Shown here piece by piece: positions 27,517-36,256 of a DNA stretch of 64,000 nt (the first letter of the stretch is position 1; each line of letters opens with the position of its first letter). Under the pieces are notes generated by a model. That model had not been told where the DNA came from, searched no databases, and saw only the letters and a program-made list of their open reading frames with translations. The stretch comes from Paraburkholderia lycopersici (GTDB taxonomy: Bacteria; Pseudomonadota; Gammaproteobacteria; Burkholderiales; Burkholderiaceae): the NCBI RefSeq assembly GCF_900096975.1, contig NZ_FMYQ01000023.1, positions 1 to 64,000 of the forward strand, read 5' to 3'. A program made the translations under genes and the position numbers.

Positions 27517-28320
27517 CTAGTGCGAAGGCAGTGCGCGCCACTGCCCCGGCGCGAGCCCGAAGCGCCGCGTGAACGCGTGCGTGAACGCGCTCTGGTCGCC
27601 GAAGCCCACTTCGAGCGCAATGCCGGTGAGCGAAGCGCGCGGGTCGGCGAGCAGCGTGAGCGCGGTATCGAGACGCAGCCGCTGCAGATAACGATGCGGC
27701 GTCTCGCCGAATGCCTCGATAAAGAGCTGATGAAAGCGCCGCATGCCGAAGCCGCAATGCGCGGCCAGATCGGCCATGCGCAGCGGCTCCGCGAGATGCG
27801 CGCGCAGCCACCGGTCGATGCGCGCGAAGTCCAGCCCCGCAGCCGCTGCGAATTCATTGCCCGCGACAATGCCCGATTGCGCGACAAACGCCGCGCACAG
27901 GCGCGCTGAGGCGTCCCAGTGAAAGCGGCGCGCGCGCGGATCGGCGCTCTCATGAGGCGGCGCGGCCACGGCGGCGCGCCGTGCGATCTGGCGCACGAGC
28001 TGCGTGAGGGCAGGGTCGAGGCGCACGGCGCGCGCCGTGTCGAAAAGCCGCTCGGGCACCGCAAGGGTGGCGGCGGGCAAGTCGAGCACGAGCTGGCGGT
28101 TATCGCCGATGCCCATGTAGTCATGCCGGGCGCCCGCCGGAATGAGCCATGCCGAGCAGTTGTCGATGCGCTCGCCCTGGCCGTCGACGGTCATCTCCAT
28201 CTCGCCGTCGAGACCGAGCACGATCTGATGAAAATCGTGCAGATCGGTTTCCTCGATCGCGCCGTAGCGGCGCAGTTCAACGCCGGGCGCGGTGACGGGA
28301 GCGTGGTGATGCGGGTTCAT
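27517..28320 (-). CDS. AraC family transcriptional regulator
   Basis: A 267-residue regulator. The N-terminal cupin-like half (LHDFHQIVLGLDGEMEMTVDG, then LIPAGARHDYMG) would sense a ligand. The C-terminal half holds two helix-turn-helix motifs (MADLAAHCGFGMRRFHQLF and ASLTGIALEVGFGDQSAFTH), followed by RRFGLAPGQWR, the AraC signature end. It is convergent with the MOSC gene and 43 bp downstream of the FKBP gene on the same strand. An ATG at 28341 would add seven residues. The target is unknown. Confidence 0.87.
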   Translation of the reverse strand: MNPHHHAPVTAPGVELRRYGAIEETDLHDFHQIVLGLDGEMEMTVDGQGERIDNCSAWLIPAGARHDYMGIGDNRQLVLDLPAATLAVPERLFDTARAVRLDPALTQLVRQIARRAAVAAPPHESADPRARRFHWDASARLCAAFVAQSGIVAGNEFAAAAGLDFARIDRWLRAHLAEPLRMADLAAHCGFGMRRFHQLFIEAFGETPHRYLQRLRLDTALTLLADPRASLTGIALEVGFGDQSAFTHAFTRRFGLAPGQWRALPSH

Positions 28321-28363
28321 GATGACCGGTCGCGATTGCAAACAAGACGAGTGCGCCGGGGCC

Positions 28364-28705
28364 TCAAACGTCCAGCAGCTCGACTTCGAACACGAGCGTC
28401 GCGTTCGGCGGAATCACGCCGCCTGCGCCGCGCACCCCATAGCCCAGTTGCGGCGGAATCGTGAGACGGCGCACGCCGCCCACTTTCATGCCCTGCACGC
28501 CTTCGTCCCAGCCCTTGATGACCATGCCGCCGCCCAGCACGAAGGCGAACGGGTCGTTACGGTCCTTGCTCGAATCGAACTTCTGGCCGTCCGTCAGCCA
28601 GCCGGTGTAGTGCACGCTGACGGTCTGGCCGGCGTTCGCTTCGGCGCCGGTTCCCTCGGTCAGGTCCTCGTACTTGAGGCCCGATGCGGTGGTCACGATA
28701 GACAT
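28364..28705 (-). CDS. FKBP-type peptidyl-prolyl cis-trans isomerase
   Basis: A 113-residue single-domain FKBP without signal peptide, so probably cytoplasmic. The fold is nearly complete from end to end: GLKYEDLTEGTGAEA, VSVHYTGWLTDGQKFDSS, FVLGGGMVIKGWDEGVQGM, GGVRRLTIPPQLGYG and IPPNATLVFEVELL. It catalyses proline isomerisation in protein folding. AGGAG precedes the ATG in the minus-strand direction. It is divergent from the kinase-like gene at 28861. Confidence 0.95.
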   Translation of the reverse strand: MSIVTTASGLKYEDLTEGTGAEANAGQTVSVHYTGWLTDGQKFDSSKDRNDPFAFVLGGGMVIKGWDEGVQGMKVGGVRRLTIPPQLGYGVRGAGGVIPPNATLVFEVELLDV

Positions 28706-28860
28706 GAAAAACTCCTGATTCGGATGGGGTGAACCCGCTATTGTAGGCGCTTTGCAGGGCGCGGCGCGCGGGTCCGTGCCCAGGCACGCCGGTTGCTCGC
28801 TACCCGCTGCCTATAATGTCGGACCGCTCGCCCGGATCGAGGCGAAATACGAGGAATCTG

Positions 28861-29625
28861 ATGGCGTCGACTTCGCAAACCCGTACCGAGCGCACGGCGC
28901 ACCTGTGCGCCGAGGTAGCGCTTTTCATGCGCGACCATGTGCTCTCGCGCGTCTCGCACGATCTGCGCAGTCCGCTCAATGCAATCCATAGCTGGGCCTA
29001 CGTGCTCGAACGCAAGATCGACACCGCCGACCCGGCCGCGCAGCGCGCGCTGGGCGGCATTCGCACGGGCGTGGAGCAGCAGGTTCAACTGCTCGAGACG
29101 CTCGTCGATACCACGCGCGCCGAAACGCGCAAGCTGCGGATCGAACGCGCGCCGTTCGCGCTTGCGGCGCTGATCGGCGAGACGGTGGACGAGGCGCGCG
29201 GCGCGCTCGGCGAGGCGCGCGGCGTGAGCTTCGCGGTGCAGGACACGACCGCGGCGGCGATGCTCGACGGCGATCGCGAGCGCATTGCGCAAGCGCTTTG
29301 GCTGATGCTGGTATTCGCCGCGGAGACGAGCGCCCAGGGGGCGACCGTGGTGCTCGCGGCGAGCACGACTGCCGCTGCGGCCCAATTGCAGGTGAAATGG
29401 CAGGCAACGCCGCAGGCGCTCACCGACGACACGCTGGCGCACGTGCTGGAAGCCTTCGCGCGCGCGCAGGCGGTCGAGCAGCAGGAGGCGGGGCGTCACG
29501 CCTGGGTGCTCGCGCTGTGCCAGCGCGTGGCCGAGGCGCATGGCGGGCGCTTCGCGGCGCCGGCCTTCGTGGGCGAGGGGGAAGACGTCACGCTTGCGCT
29601 GAACGTGCCGCTCAACGGCGCGTGA
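28861..29625 (+). CDS. Histidine-kinase-like protein with degenerate ATP-binding domain
   Basis: A 254-residue soluble protein. A good H-box, LSRVSHDLRSPLNAIHSW, lies near residue 30 and the dimerisation helices continue to about 85. The following CA domain (residues about 100-250) keeps the general layout, but the N-box Asn is not visible (QALWLMLVFAAE stands there). There is no DxGxG G1 box and no GxGxG lid. It probably cannot bind ATP in the usual way and may act as a phosphotransfer or partner protein. GAGG lies 6-9 bp before the ATG at 28861. No response regulator is adjacent. Confidence 0.72.
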   Translation: MASTSQTRTERTAHLCAEVALFMRDHVLSRVSHDLRSPLNAIHSWAYVLERKIDTADPAAQRALGGIRTGVEQQVQLLETLVDTTRAETRKLRIERAPFALAALIGETVDEARGALGEARGVSFAVQDTTAAAMLDGDRERIAQALWLMLVFAAETSAQGATVVLAASTTAAAAQLQVKWQATPQALTDDTLAHVLEAFARAQAVEQQEAGRHAWVLALCQRVAEAHGGRFAAPAFVGEGEDVTLALNVPLNGA

Positions 29626-29728
29626 GCGGGCGCAGACCGCGTACGGGTCGCGCGTCGCTGTCCGCTCGCGCCTTTCATCGACCTTGCACCCTTTATACTG
29701 AGCGCTTCGTCCTTCGGAGCCTTGTGTC

Positions 29729-31129
29729 TTGATCCAGCTTCTCGCCCTTGTCGGGGCGTTCCTGCTCGTTGCCCTCAACGGTTTCTTCGTCGCGGCCGAA
29801 TTCGGCCTCGTCAAGTTGCGCGCCACGCGCGTGCAAAGCCTCGCGCAGCAGCACGGCGTGCGCGGCCGGCTGCTCGCCAAGGTTCACAGCGAACTCGATG
29901 CCTATCTGTCGGCCTGCCAGCTCGGCATCACGCTCGCCTCGCTCGGCCTTGGCTGGATCGGCGAACCGGCTTTTGCCCGGTTGCTGGGGCCGGTGTTCGA
30001 GCTGGCCGGCGTGCAGTCCGCGGCGCTCGTGCACGGCATTTCGCTGGTGTTCGCGTTCACGGTGATCTCGTTCCTGCACATCGTGGTGGGCGAGCTCGCG
30101 CCGAAGTCGCTGGCGATTCGCCAGGCCGAAAAGATTTCGCTATGGGCGGCCGCGCCGCTCTATGGTTTCTACTGGACGATGTATCCCGCGATCTGGGTGC
30201 TCAATTCGAGCGCGACCGCGGTGCTGCGTCTGGCGGGCCTTTCTTCGGAGCATGGCCACGAGTCGCACTATTCGACTGAGGAACTGAAGCTGATCCTGCG
30301 CAGCCGGCGCGCCGCCGCGCAGGGCGCCGCACACGAACAGCGCGGCGCAAACGAGATGAACGATGCGCGCGGCGGCGCCCCGCAGCGCGCCGCCGCCGCG
30401 AATGCCTACAACGCCGACGAGTGGAACACGCTCGCCCACTCGCTCGACTTTTCGCGCCTCACCATTTCCGACCTGATGCGTCCCACGCACGAGATGGTCG
30501 GCCTGCGCCGCGACCTCTCGCTGCACGAGAACATGCAGATCGTGGCGCGCCACCGCTTCAGCCGCTATCCGCTGTTCGAGGACGCCAGGGGCGAGCGCGT
30601 GGCGGGCCTCATCCACCTGAAGGACCTGTTGCTCGCGCGCGAGGCCGGCAATGCGCTCGACGATCTCGGCAAGTTCGTGCGTCCCGTGCAGTACGTGCGG
30701 CCCGATCTGCCGGCGCTCGCGCTGTTCCGGCGCTTTCGCAAGGGCGCGCCGCATTTCGCGCTGGTGGGGCACAAGGGTGCGCGCCCGATCGGCTTCCTCA
30801 CGCTCGACAACCTGCTCGGTGCGCTCGTGGGCCAGATTCACGACGAGTTTCACCAGGCCGACACCGACTGGACCCGCATGGACGACGGCACGCTGATGGG
30901 CCGCGGCAGCCTGCCGGTGGTGTCGCTCGAGCAGGCGCTCGGCATCGACATCGACGAAGGGCGCGCGGAATCGGTGGGCGGCCTCGTGATCCACGCGCTC
31001 AACGATCTGCCCACCGAAGGGCAGCGCGTGGCGTTCGATCGCTTCGACATCGTCGTGAAGAAAATGAAGGGGCCGCGCATCGTGCTCGTGCGCGTGTATC
31101 CGAAAGACCACGAGGACGAGGGCGGCTAG
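29729..31129 (+). CDS. CNNM/HlyC-CorC family protein (DUF21 plus CBS pair)
   Basis: A 466-residue membrane protein. The N-terminal DUF21/CNNM domain (1 to about 190) has several helices and the conserved segments NGFFVAAEFGLVKLR and GWIGEPAF, then VVGELAPKSLAIR. An Ala/Gln/Gly-rich insert covers about 195-232. Two CBS motifs follow (DLMRPTHEMV to LLLAREAGN, then PALALFRRF to TLDNLLGALVG), then a CorC/HlyC-type C-terminal domain (LPVVSLEQALGIDI to IVLVRVY). The family is linked to Mg2+/Co2+ transport or its control. Translation seems to start at TTG 29729, with CGGAG upstream. Confidence 0.88.
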   Translation: MIQLLALVGAFLLVALNGFFVAAEFGLVKLRATRVQSLAQQHGVRGRLLAKVHSELDAYLSACQLGITLASLGLGWIGEPAFARLLGPVFELAGVQSAALVHGISLVFAFTVISFLHIVVGELAPKSLAIRQAEKISLWAAAPLYGFYWTMYPAIWVLNSSATAVLRLAGLSSEHGHESHYSTEELKLILRSRRAAAQGAAHEQRGANEMNDARGGAPQRAAAANAYNADEWNTLAHSLDFSRLTISDLMRPTHEMVGLRRDLSLHENMQIVARHRFSRYPLFEDARGERVAGLIHLKDLLLAREAGNALDDLGKFVRPVQYVRPDLPALALFRRFRKGAPHFALVGHKGARPIGFLTLDNLLGALVGQIHDEFHQADTDWTRMDDGTLMGRGSLPVVSLEQALGIDIDEGRAESVGGLVIHALNDLPTEGQRVAFDRFDIVVKKMKGPRIVLVRVYPKDHEDEGG

Positions 31130-31148
31130 TCACGCGCTGGTTGACGCC

Positions 31149-34025
31149 TTAATTGCGCGCGAGCGTGGCGAGCACGGCCGTCGGCATTGCCTTCAGGACG
31201 TCGCGCAGTGCGAGCACGTTGCCTTCGCGCACCGTGTGCCCCGTGTCGCTGAGCCAGTCGTGGAGCGTGGCTTGCGCGCAGCCTTGGGGCAACTCGACCG
31301 CCGTATCCTCCCAGCGTTCGGGCGCGACGAGCGGGGCGTCGCCGTCGAGCAGTCCAGCCGCGAGCCGCGTGCCGATGACGACGGCCCACGCACGGCCGTG
31401 ATGGCGCGCGAACGCGATCACGTGCGCGGCTTGCGCGCCGCGCACGTCGAGCGGCAGATACTCGCCTTCGCGCAACAGTTCCGGTGCGCGCCCGCGTAGC
31501 GAGAGCAAGCGGCGCACCGTGGCGAGCTTCACATGCGCGTTGCGCCAGTGCGGCAGCTTCGCGGCAGGCGCTTCGTCATCGAGCGCCGCCGCGCGCGCGG
31601 CGTAATCGACCGGTCGCCGGTTGTCCGGATCGACGAGGCTGAAATCCCATAGTTCGGTACCCTGATAGAGATCGGGCACGCCCGGCGACGTGAGCCGCAA
31701 GACGGTTTGCAGCAACGTGTTGAGTGCGCCCGCCGGCGCGATTCGCGCAACGAACCCGGCGAGCGCCTGGAGGAAGCCGTCGCGTCGCTGCGGAGCCAGG
31801 ATGTCGAAGAGAAATGCCTGGCACTCCGACTCATAGGCCTCGTCGGGCGAGAGCCAGCTCGTGCGCAGCTTCGCTTCGCGCAGCGCCTTCAACTGCCACT
31901 GCGCGACGCGCACGGCAAGCGCGTGCACGCCGGCTTCGTCGCCGGGGTCGAGTTCGGGCGGCCAGCAGCCGACCAGCGTTTGGTAGAGCATGGCCTCGGC
32001 GGCCGGCCCCGGCGACCACGCCGCGCCTGCGGCGGCGCCGTTGCGGCGATGCGTCTGGTTCAACGTCGACCAGGCGCGCAGCGTGGCGCTCCATTCGCCC
32101 GCTATTTCGCTCAGCACGGCGAGTCGCGCGCGCACGTCCTCGCCGCGCTTGTGGTCGTGCGTGGCCGTTGCGAGCAGGCCGAAAGGACGTTGCCGGCGCA
32201 ACCGGTTCGCCGCATGAAAGTCGTGTGGCGTGCGCGCGAAATCGTCGGGGTCCGCGCCCACTTCGTTGCGCGAGAGCAGGCGGCCGTAGCGATAGAGCGC
32301 GGTGTCTTCGGTGGCCTTCGCGGCGAGCGGCGCCGTGAGCTGCGAGAACAGCGCGAGCGCCGTGCGTTGTGCAATGAGCGCGTGGCTGAGCGGGGTATTC
32401 GCCGGATTGTTGCCCGCGCTCGCATGGGCACTCGCCTGCGCGGCGCGAGCCGCCTTGCCGCTAACGCCGCCGCCATTGCCGCCATTGCCGTTGCCCGCTG
32501 CCGGTTCGGGCGCGCGCCCGCCGAGCCAGCCGTCGACGAGGTCGAGCGCCGCGAGGCTCGCGCGCGGCAACGCTTGCCGCGCGGCTTCGAGCGCGACCCC
32601 GAAATAGCGATCGTCGAGCGCGCTGCGCAGGCCGTTTGCCGGATAGATCCGGTAAATCGGGAATCGCGTGGCCAGGTGTGCGACCACGCGATGCACCGAT
32701 GCATACGTGGTGTCGCGCGTGCCCGGCAGCTCGCGTGCGATGCGGTGCAGGGCGCGCGTGACGTGGTCGAGCTCGGCGGCGAGGTAGGCGGCCAGCATTT
32801 CGCGGCGCGCGTCGAGCGCGTAGCCCGCGAACGGCCGGTCGTCGCCGGCGATGGCGGCCCACGCTTCGGCGAGCGGCGCCGCGCCTGCGGGATCGTGCAG
32901 CAACGCCCCGACGTCGTTCATGAAGTCGTAGCCCGTCGTGCCCTGCACGGGCCAGTCCTCGCGCAGCGCTTCGCCGCGCGCGAGGATCTTTTCGACCACG
33001 ACGAAAGGCTGCGTGGCGCGCAGCGAGGCGAGCCGTTGCCGCAGTCGTTCGCAGTATTCGCGCGGGTCCGCAAGCCCGTCGATGTGATCGATGCGCAAGC
33101 CGTCGATCACCCCGTCTGCGTAGAGGCGAAACACGAGCTTGTGCACGGCCTCGAACACGTCGTGGCGCTCCACGCGCACCCCCGCGAGCGCGGTGATGTC
33201 GAAGAAGCGCCGCCAGTTCACTTCGTCGGTGGCGGTGCGCCACCAGGCAAGCCGAAAATGCTGGCGCTCCAGCAGCCTGTGCAGCCGGTCGCGCGGCACC
33301 GGGTCGGCACTTGAAAAGGATTCCAGAACGAAGTCGATCGGGTCGGTGCCCGCGCGCTCGACGAACGCGCGCAGCGCGTCGCGCCCGGCGGCGGCGCGCG
33401 CCTGATCGTCGGGCTGCGTCGTGAGGCCCTGGAACGGCCCGGCGAGCGTGTTGAGGTCGGCGCGGTTCGCGGACTGCAGCAGCGCCGCGTAGTCGGTCGG
33501 ACAGATCGGGCACATGTGCGGCCCGTACTGCACGTAGAAGCGCGCGGCCACGGGATCGAATTTCAGTTCGATGCGGCCTGCCGCAAGCTCGTCGCCATAC
33601 TGCGCGCCGAGGAAGGGCATCAGCACCTTGCCGCGCAGCGCCGGGTCGGGCGAATGCCAGTCCACGTCGAAGTGGCGCGCATAGGCGCTGTGGCGGCCCC
33701 ATTCGAGGATGTCGAGCCACCAGGCGTTGTGCGCGCCGCCCACTCCCATGTGATTCGGCACGAAGTCGGCGATGATGCTCATGCCGCGCTCGTGCACCTT
33801 CGCGGCGAAGCGGCGCAGCGCGCTTTCGCCGCCCAGTTCCGCGCTCACCGTGCCGTAGTCGACGGTGTCGTACCCATGCATCGATCCGGGCTGCGCGGTC
33901 GTCACGGGCGAGAGGTAGAGATGGCTCACGCCGAGCGCGGCGAAGTAGTCGAGCTGCGTGAGCGCGTTGTCGAATGTGAAGCCGTGATGGAGTTGCAGGC
34001 GCAGCGTCGCGCGAGGGTGTGTCAT
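31149..34025 (-). CDS. treY: Malto-oligosyltrehalose synthase
   Basis: A 958-residue GH13 enzyme that turns the reducing-end linkage of a maltodextrin into an alpha,alpha-1,1 trehalose end. It begins ATLRLQLHHGFTFDNALTQL, typical of TreY. The family boxes SIIADFVPNHMGVG, GLRIDHIDGLADPREYCERL (nucleophile Asp) and FVVVEKILA (acid Glu) are present, and VPDLYQGTELWDFSLVDPDNRR is near the C-terminus. A Gly/Asn/Ala-rich insert at about residues 503-550 makes it longer than many TreY proteins. The ATG overlaps the malQ stop by 4 bp (ATGA). It is the last gene of the seven-gene operon. Confidence 0.95.
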   Translation of the reverse strand: MTHPRATLRLQLHHGFTFDNALTQLDYFAALGVSHLYLSPVTTAQPGSMHGYDTVDYGTVSAELGGESALRRFAAKVHERGMSIIADFVPNHMGVGGAHNAWWLDILEWGRHSAYARHFDVDWHSPDPALRGKVLMPFLGAQYGDELAAGRIELKFDPVAARFYVQYGPHMCPICPTDYAALLQSANRADLNTLAGPFQGLTTQPDDQARAAAGRDALRAFVERAGTDPIDFVLESFSSADPVPRDRLHRLLERQHFRLAWWRTATDEVNWRRFFDITALAGVRVERHDVFEAVHKLVFRLYADGVIDGLRIDHIDGLADPREYCERLRQRLASLRATQPFVVVEKILARGEALREDWPVQGTTGYDFMNDVGALLHDPAGAAPLAEAWAAIAGDDRPFAGYALDARREMLAAYLAAELDHVTRALHRIARELPGTRDTTYASVHRVVAHLATRFPIYRIYPANGLRSALDDRYFGVALEAARQALPRASLAALDLVDGWLGGRAPEPAAGNGNGGNGGGVSGKAARAAQASAHASAGNNPANTPLSHALIAQRTALALFSQLTAPLAAKATEDTALYRYGRLLSRNEVGADPDDFARTPHDFHAANRLRRQRPFGLLATATHDHKRGEDVRARLAVLSEIAGEWSATLRAWSTLNQTHRRNGAAAGAAWSPGPAAEAMLYQTLVGCWPPELDPGDEAGVHALAVRVAQWQLKALREAKLRTSWLSPDEAYESECQAFLFDILAPQRRDGFLQALAGFVARIAPAGALNTLLQTVLRLTSPGVPDLYQGTELWDFSLVDPDNRRPVDYAARAAALDDEAPAAKLPHWRNAHVKLATVRRLLSLRGRAPELLREGEYLPLDVRGAQAAHVIAFARHHGRAWAVVIGTRLAAGLLDGDAPLVAPERWEDTAVELPQGCAQATLHDWLSDTGHTVREGNVLALRDVLKAMPTAVLATLARN

Positions 34026-36256
34026 GGCGTCGGCTTCGTTTCGGGCGCGTTGGACGCGCCGCTGGCGGTTGGATTGGCGCCCGCCGCCGGGTCCGGTTCG
34101 GCGCCCGTGCGTGCCACGGCTTCGCGCGCGCGCGCGATCATGTCGATGCGCGCGGCGACGGCCGGATCGGCGAACAGCGACTCGACGGGCAGCGGCAGGC
34201 GGCGGCGCCAGTTCGGATGCTCGTCGATCGAGCCCGGCAAATTGGGCTGGTCGGACAAGGCGAGCAGGTCTTCGAGCGGACAGGTGACGAGCGGGCTGCG
34301 GGTCGCCGCCACGTAGCCGAGCGCGCCGTTGACCGGCGGATCGTCGGGCGGCGGCGGATTGGCGTCGCGCGGCGCGAAGCCGCTTTGCTGCAGCGCGCGC
34401 CAGAGCGCCGCGCGATCGTCCGCGCGGCGCGCGTGTTCGAGCGCGACCGGGTCGCGGCCGTCGGCGCGCGGCAGCGTCTGGCCGATGCGGTTGCGCCAGT
34501 CGATGTCGGCGCCGCGCCACCAGCCCGCGACGGTCGGCAGATCGTGCGTCGTGGTGGTCGCCACGCCGTGCGGGTCCCAGTGCGAAGGTGCGAGAAATCG
34601 CTCGCCGTCGTGCTCGAACCACAGCACGCGAATGCCGTAGAGACCCTGTGCGGCGAGCCGTTCGCGCAAGCCGGGCGGCACGGTGCCGAGGTCTTCGCCG
34701 ATCACGATCGCATGATGACGCCACGACTCGAGCGCGATGAGCCGCACGAGGTCGTCGAACGGATAGCGCAGATACGCGCCGTGCCGCGCGCTTTCGCCTT
34801 CGGGCACGAGCCACAGGCGCCGCAGCCCGAGGATATGGTCGATGCGCACGCCGCCCGCATGGGCGAACGCGGCGCGCAGCATGTCGATGAACGCGCGAAA
34901 GCCGTTGTTGTGCATGGCGCGCGGCGAGAACGTGGTGAGGCCCCAGCTTTGTCCGGCCTGGTTGAAGATGTCGGGCGGTGCCCCCACCGAAACGCGTTGC
35001 AGCATGTCTTGCGGCAGCGACCACGCGTGCGAGCCGGCGCCGTCGCAACCCACGGCGAGGTCGGCGACGAGGCCGATCGCCATGCCTGCCTCGCGCGCGC
35101 CGCGCTGCGCGCTCGACAGCCCCTGCGCCGCGAGCCATTGCAGGAAGCAATGAAAGTCGACTTCGTGCCGGTGCTCCTGCGCGAACGTCGCCACGTCGGG
35201 GCTGCGCGGGTCGCGCAGCGGCGCGGGCCAGTCACGCCAGTGGCGCGGGCCGCCGGGTCCGCCCAGCATCGCTTCCTGGAGCGCTTCGAAGCGCGCATGG
35301 TCTTCGAGCGCTTCGCCGCCCTGGGCGCGGAACGCATGGAAAGCCGCGGCGCGCGGCGAGCCGCTCGCGCGCTCCTCGGTGTCGAAGCGCTCGAAGAGCG
35401 CGCGCAGCACCTTGAGCTTGAGCGGCAACGCACGTTGCCAGTCGATGAGCGGGGCGGCTTCGAGTTCGCGCCAGGCGTCGCCGGCGTGGGCGGCCATGCT
35501 CGCGTCGTGCGCGGCCTGTGCGCCGAATACGGCGGCGGGATCGATGTGCGCGACGTTGAGCCAGAGACGCGACGACGGCGCATAAGGGCTGAAATGACCG
35601 GCATCGGCGCTGAACATCGCATGCGTCGGGCTGACGGCGAGCGCCTGCGCGCCGCGCCGCGCGCCTTCGGCGGCGAGCGTGGCGAGCGCGGTGTAGTCGC
35701 CGATGCCGCCATCGCCATTGCGTCGGAGTCCGTACAATTGGGCGGCGAGCCCCCATAGTGGCGGCACGGCGCCGCTGTCGCCATGGCGCGCTCGCCACGC
35801 GTCGGAGACGGTATGGCAATGCGGCGGCGCGACGGCGATCGTCAAACGATGATCGTTGACGGTGAGCGTGTGATAGCCGGGTTCGCTCAGCGGCGCGAGC
35901 AATGCGCTTTCGCCGCGCGGCGTGGTGAAGCGGCCTTCGATATGCTCGCCGCTCTCGAGGTCGATGCGATAGTGACTGCCCGCGCGCACGGCCGAAGGCG
36001 GTAGCTCGATCGCGCTTTCGTATGCGGCGGTGATGAGCGGCGGCAGGCGTCGCGCCGACTGTTCGGCGTTGAGCGCGGCGGTGCTCTGCCGGATCTGCGT
36101 GGCGTTCGCGCAGGGCAGGCCGGCGCATTCGAGCAGCGTGGCGAGCGTGCTGTCGGGAACGCGCTGCACCGCGCCGTGCGCGTCGGTCCATTCGACCTCG
36201 AAGCCCGCTCTGGCGGCCAGGGTCGCGAGCGCTTCGCCGCGGCGCGCCGTGCTCAT
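34022..36256 (-). CDS. malQ: 4-alpha-glucanotransferase (amylomaltase)
   Basis: A 744-residue GH77 enzyme that transfers alpha-1,4-glucan segments between chains and releases glucose. The N-terminal extension (residues 1 to about 150) is the beta-sandwich common in proteobacterial MalQ. The catalytic barrel contains GGVRIDHILGLRRLWLVPEG (nucleophile Asp), VIGEDLGTVPPGLRERL (acid/base Glu) and TTHDLPTVAGWW. It is linked by 4-bp overlaps to treZ upstream and treY downstream, so it works with the trehalose-forming pair, re-sizing dextrins that GlgX releases. Confidence 0.95.
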   Translation of the reverse strand: MSTARRGEALATLAARAGFEVEWTDAHGAVQRVPDSTLATLLECAGLPCANATQIRQSTAALNAEQSARRLPPLITAAYESAIELPPSAVRAGSHYRIDLESGEHIEGRFTTPRGESALLAPLSEPGYHTLTVNDHRLTIAVAPPHCHTVSDAWRARHGDSGAVPPLWGLAAQLYGLRRNGDGGIGDYTALATLAAEGARRGAQALAVSPTHAMFSADAGHFSPYAPSSRLWLNVAHIDPAAVFGAQAAHDASMAAHAGDAWRELEAAPLIDWQRALPLKLKVLRALFERFDTEERASGSPRAAAFHAFRAQGGEALEDHARFEALQEAMLGGPGGPRHWRDWPAPLRDPRSPDVATFAQEHRHEVDFHCFLQWLAAQGLSSAQRGAREAGMAIGLVADLAVGCDGAGSHAWSLPQDMLQRVSVGAPPDIFNQAGQSWGLTTFSPRAMHNNGFRAFIDMLRAAFAHAGGVRIDHILGLRRLWLVPEGESARHGAYLRYPFDDLVRLIALESWRHHAIVIGEDLGTVPPGLRERLAAQGLYGIRVLWFEHDGERFLAPSHWDPHGVATTTTHDLPTVAGWWRGADIDWRNRIGQTLPRADGRDPVALEHARRADDRAALWRALQQSGFAPRDANPPPPDDPPVNGALGYVAATRSPLVTCPLEDLLALSDQPNLPGSIDEHPNWRRRLPLPVESLFADPAVAARIDMIARAREAVARTGAEPDPAAGANPTASGASNAPETKPTP

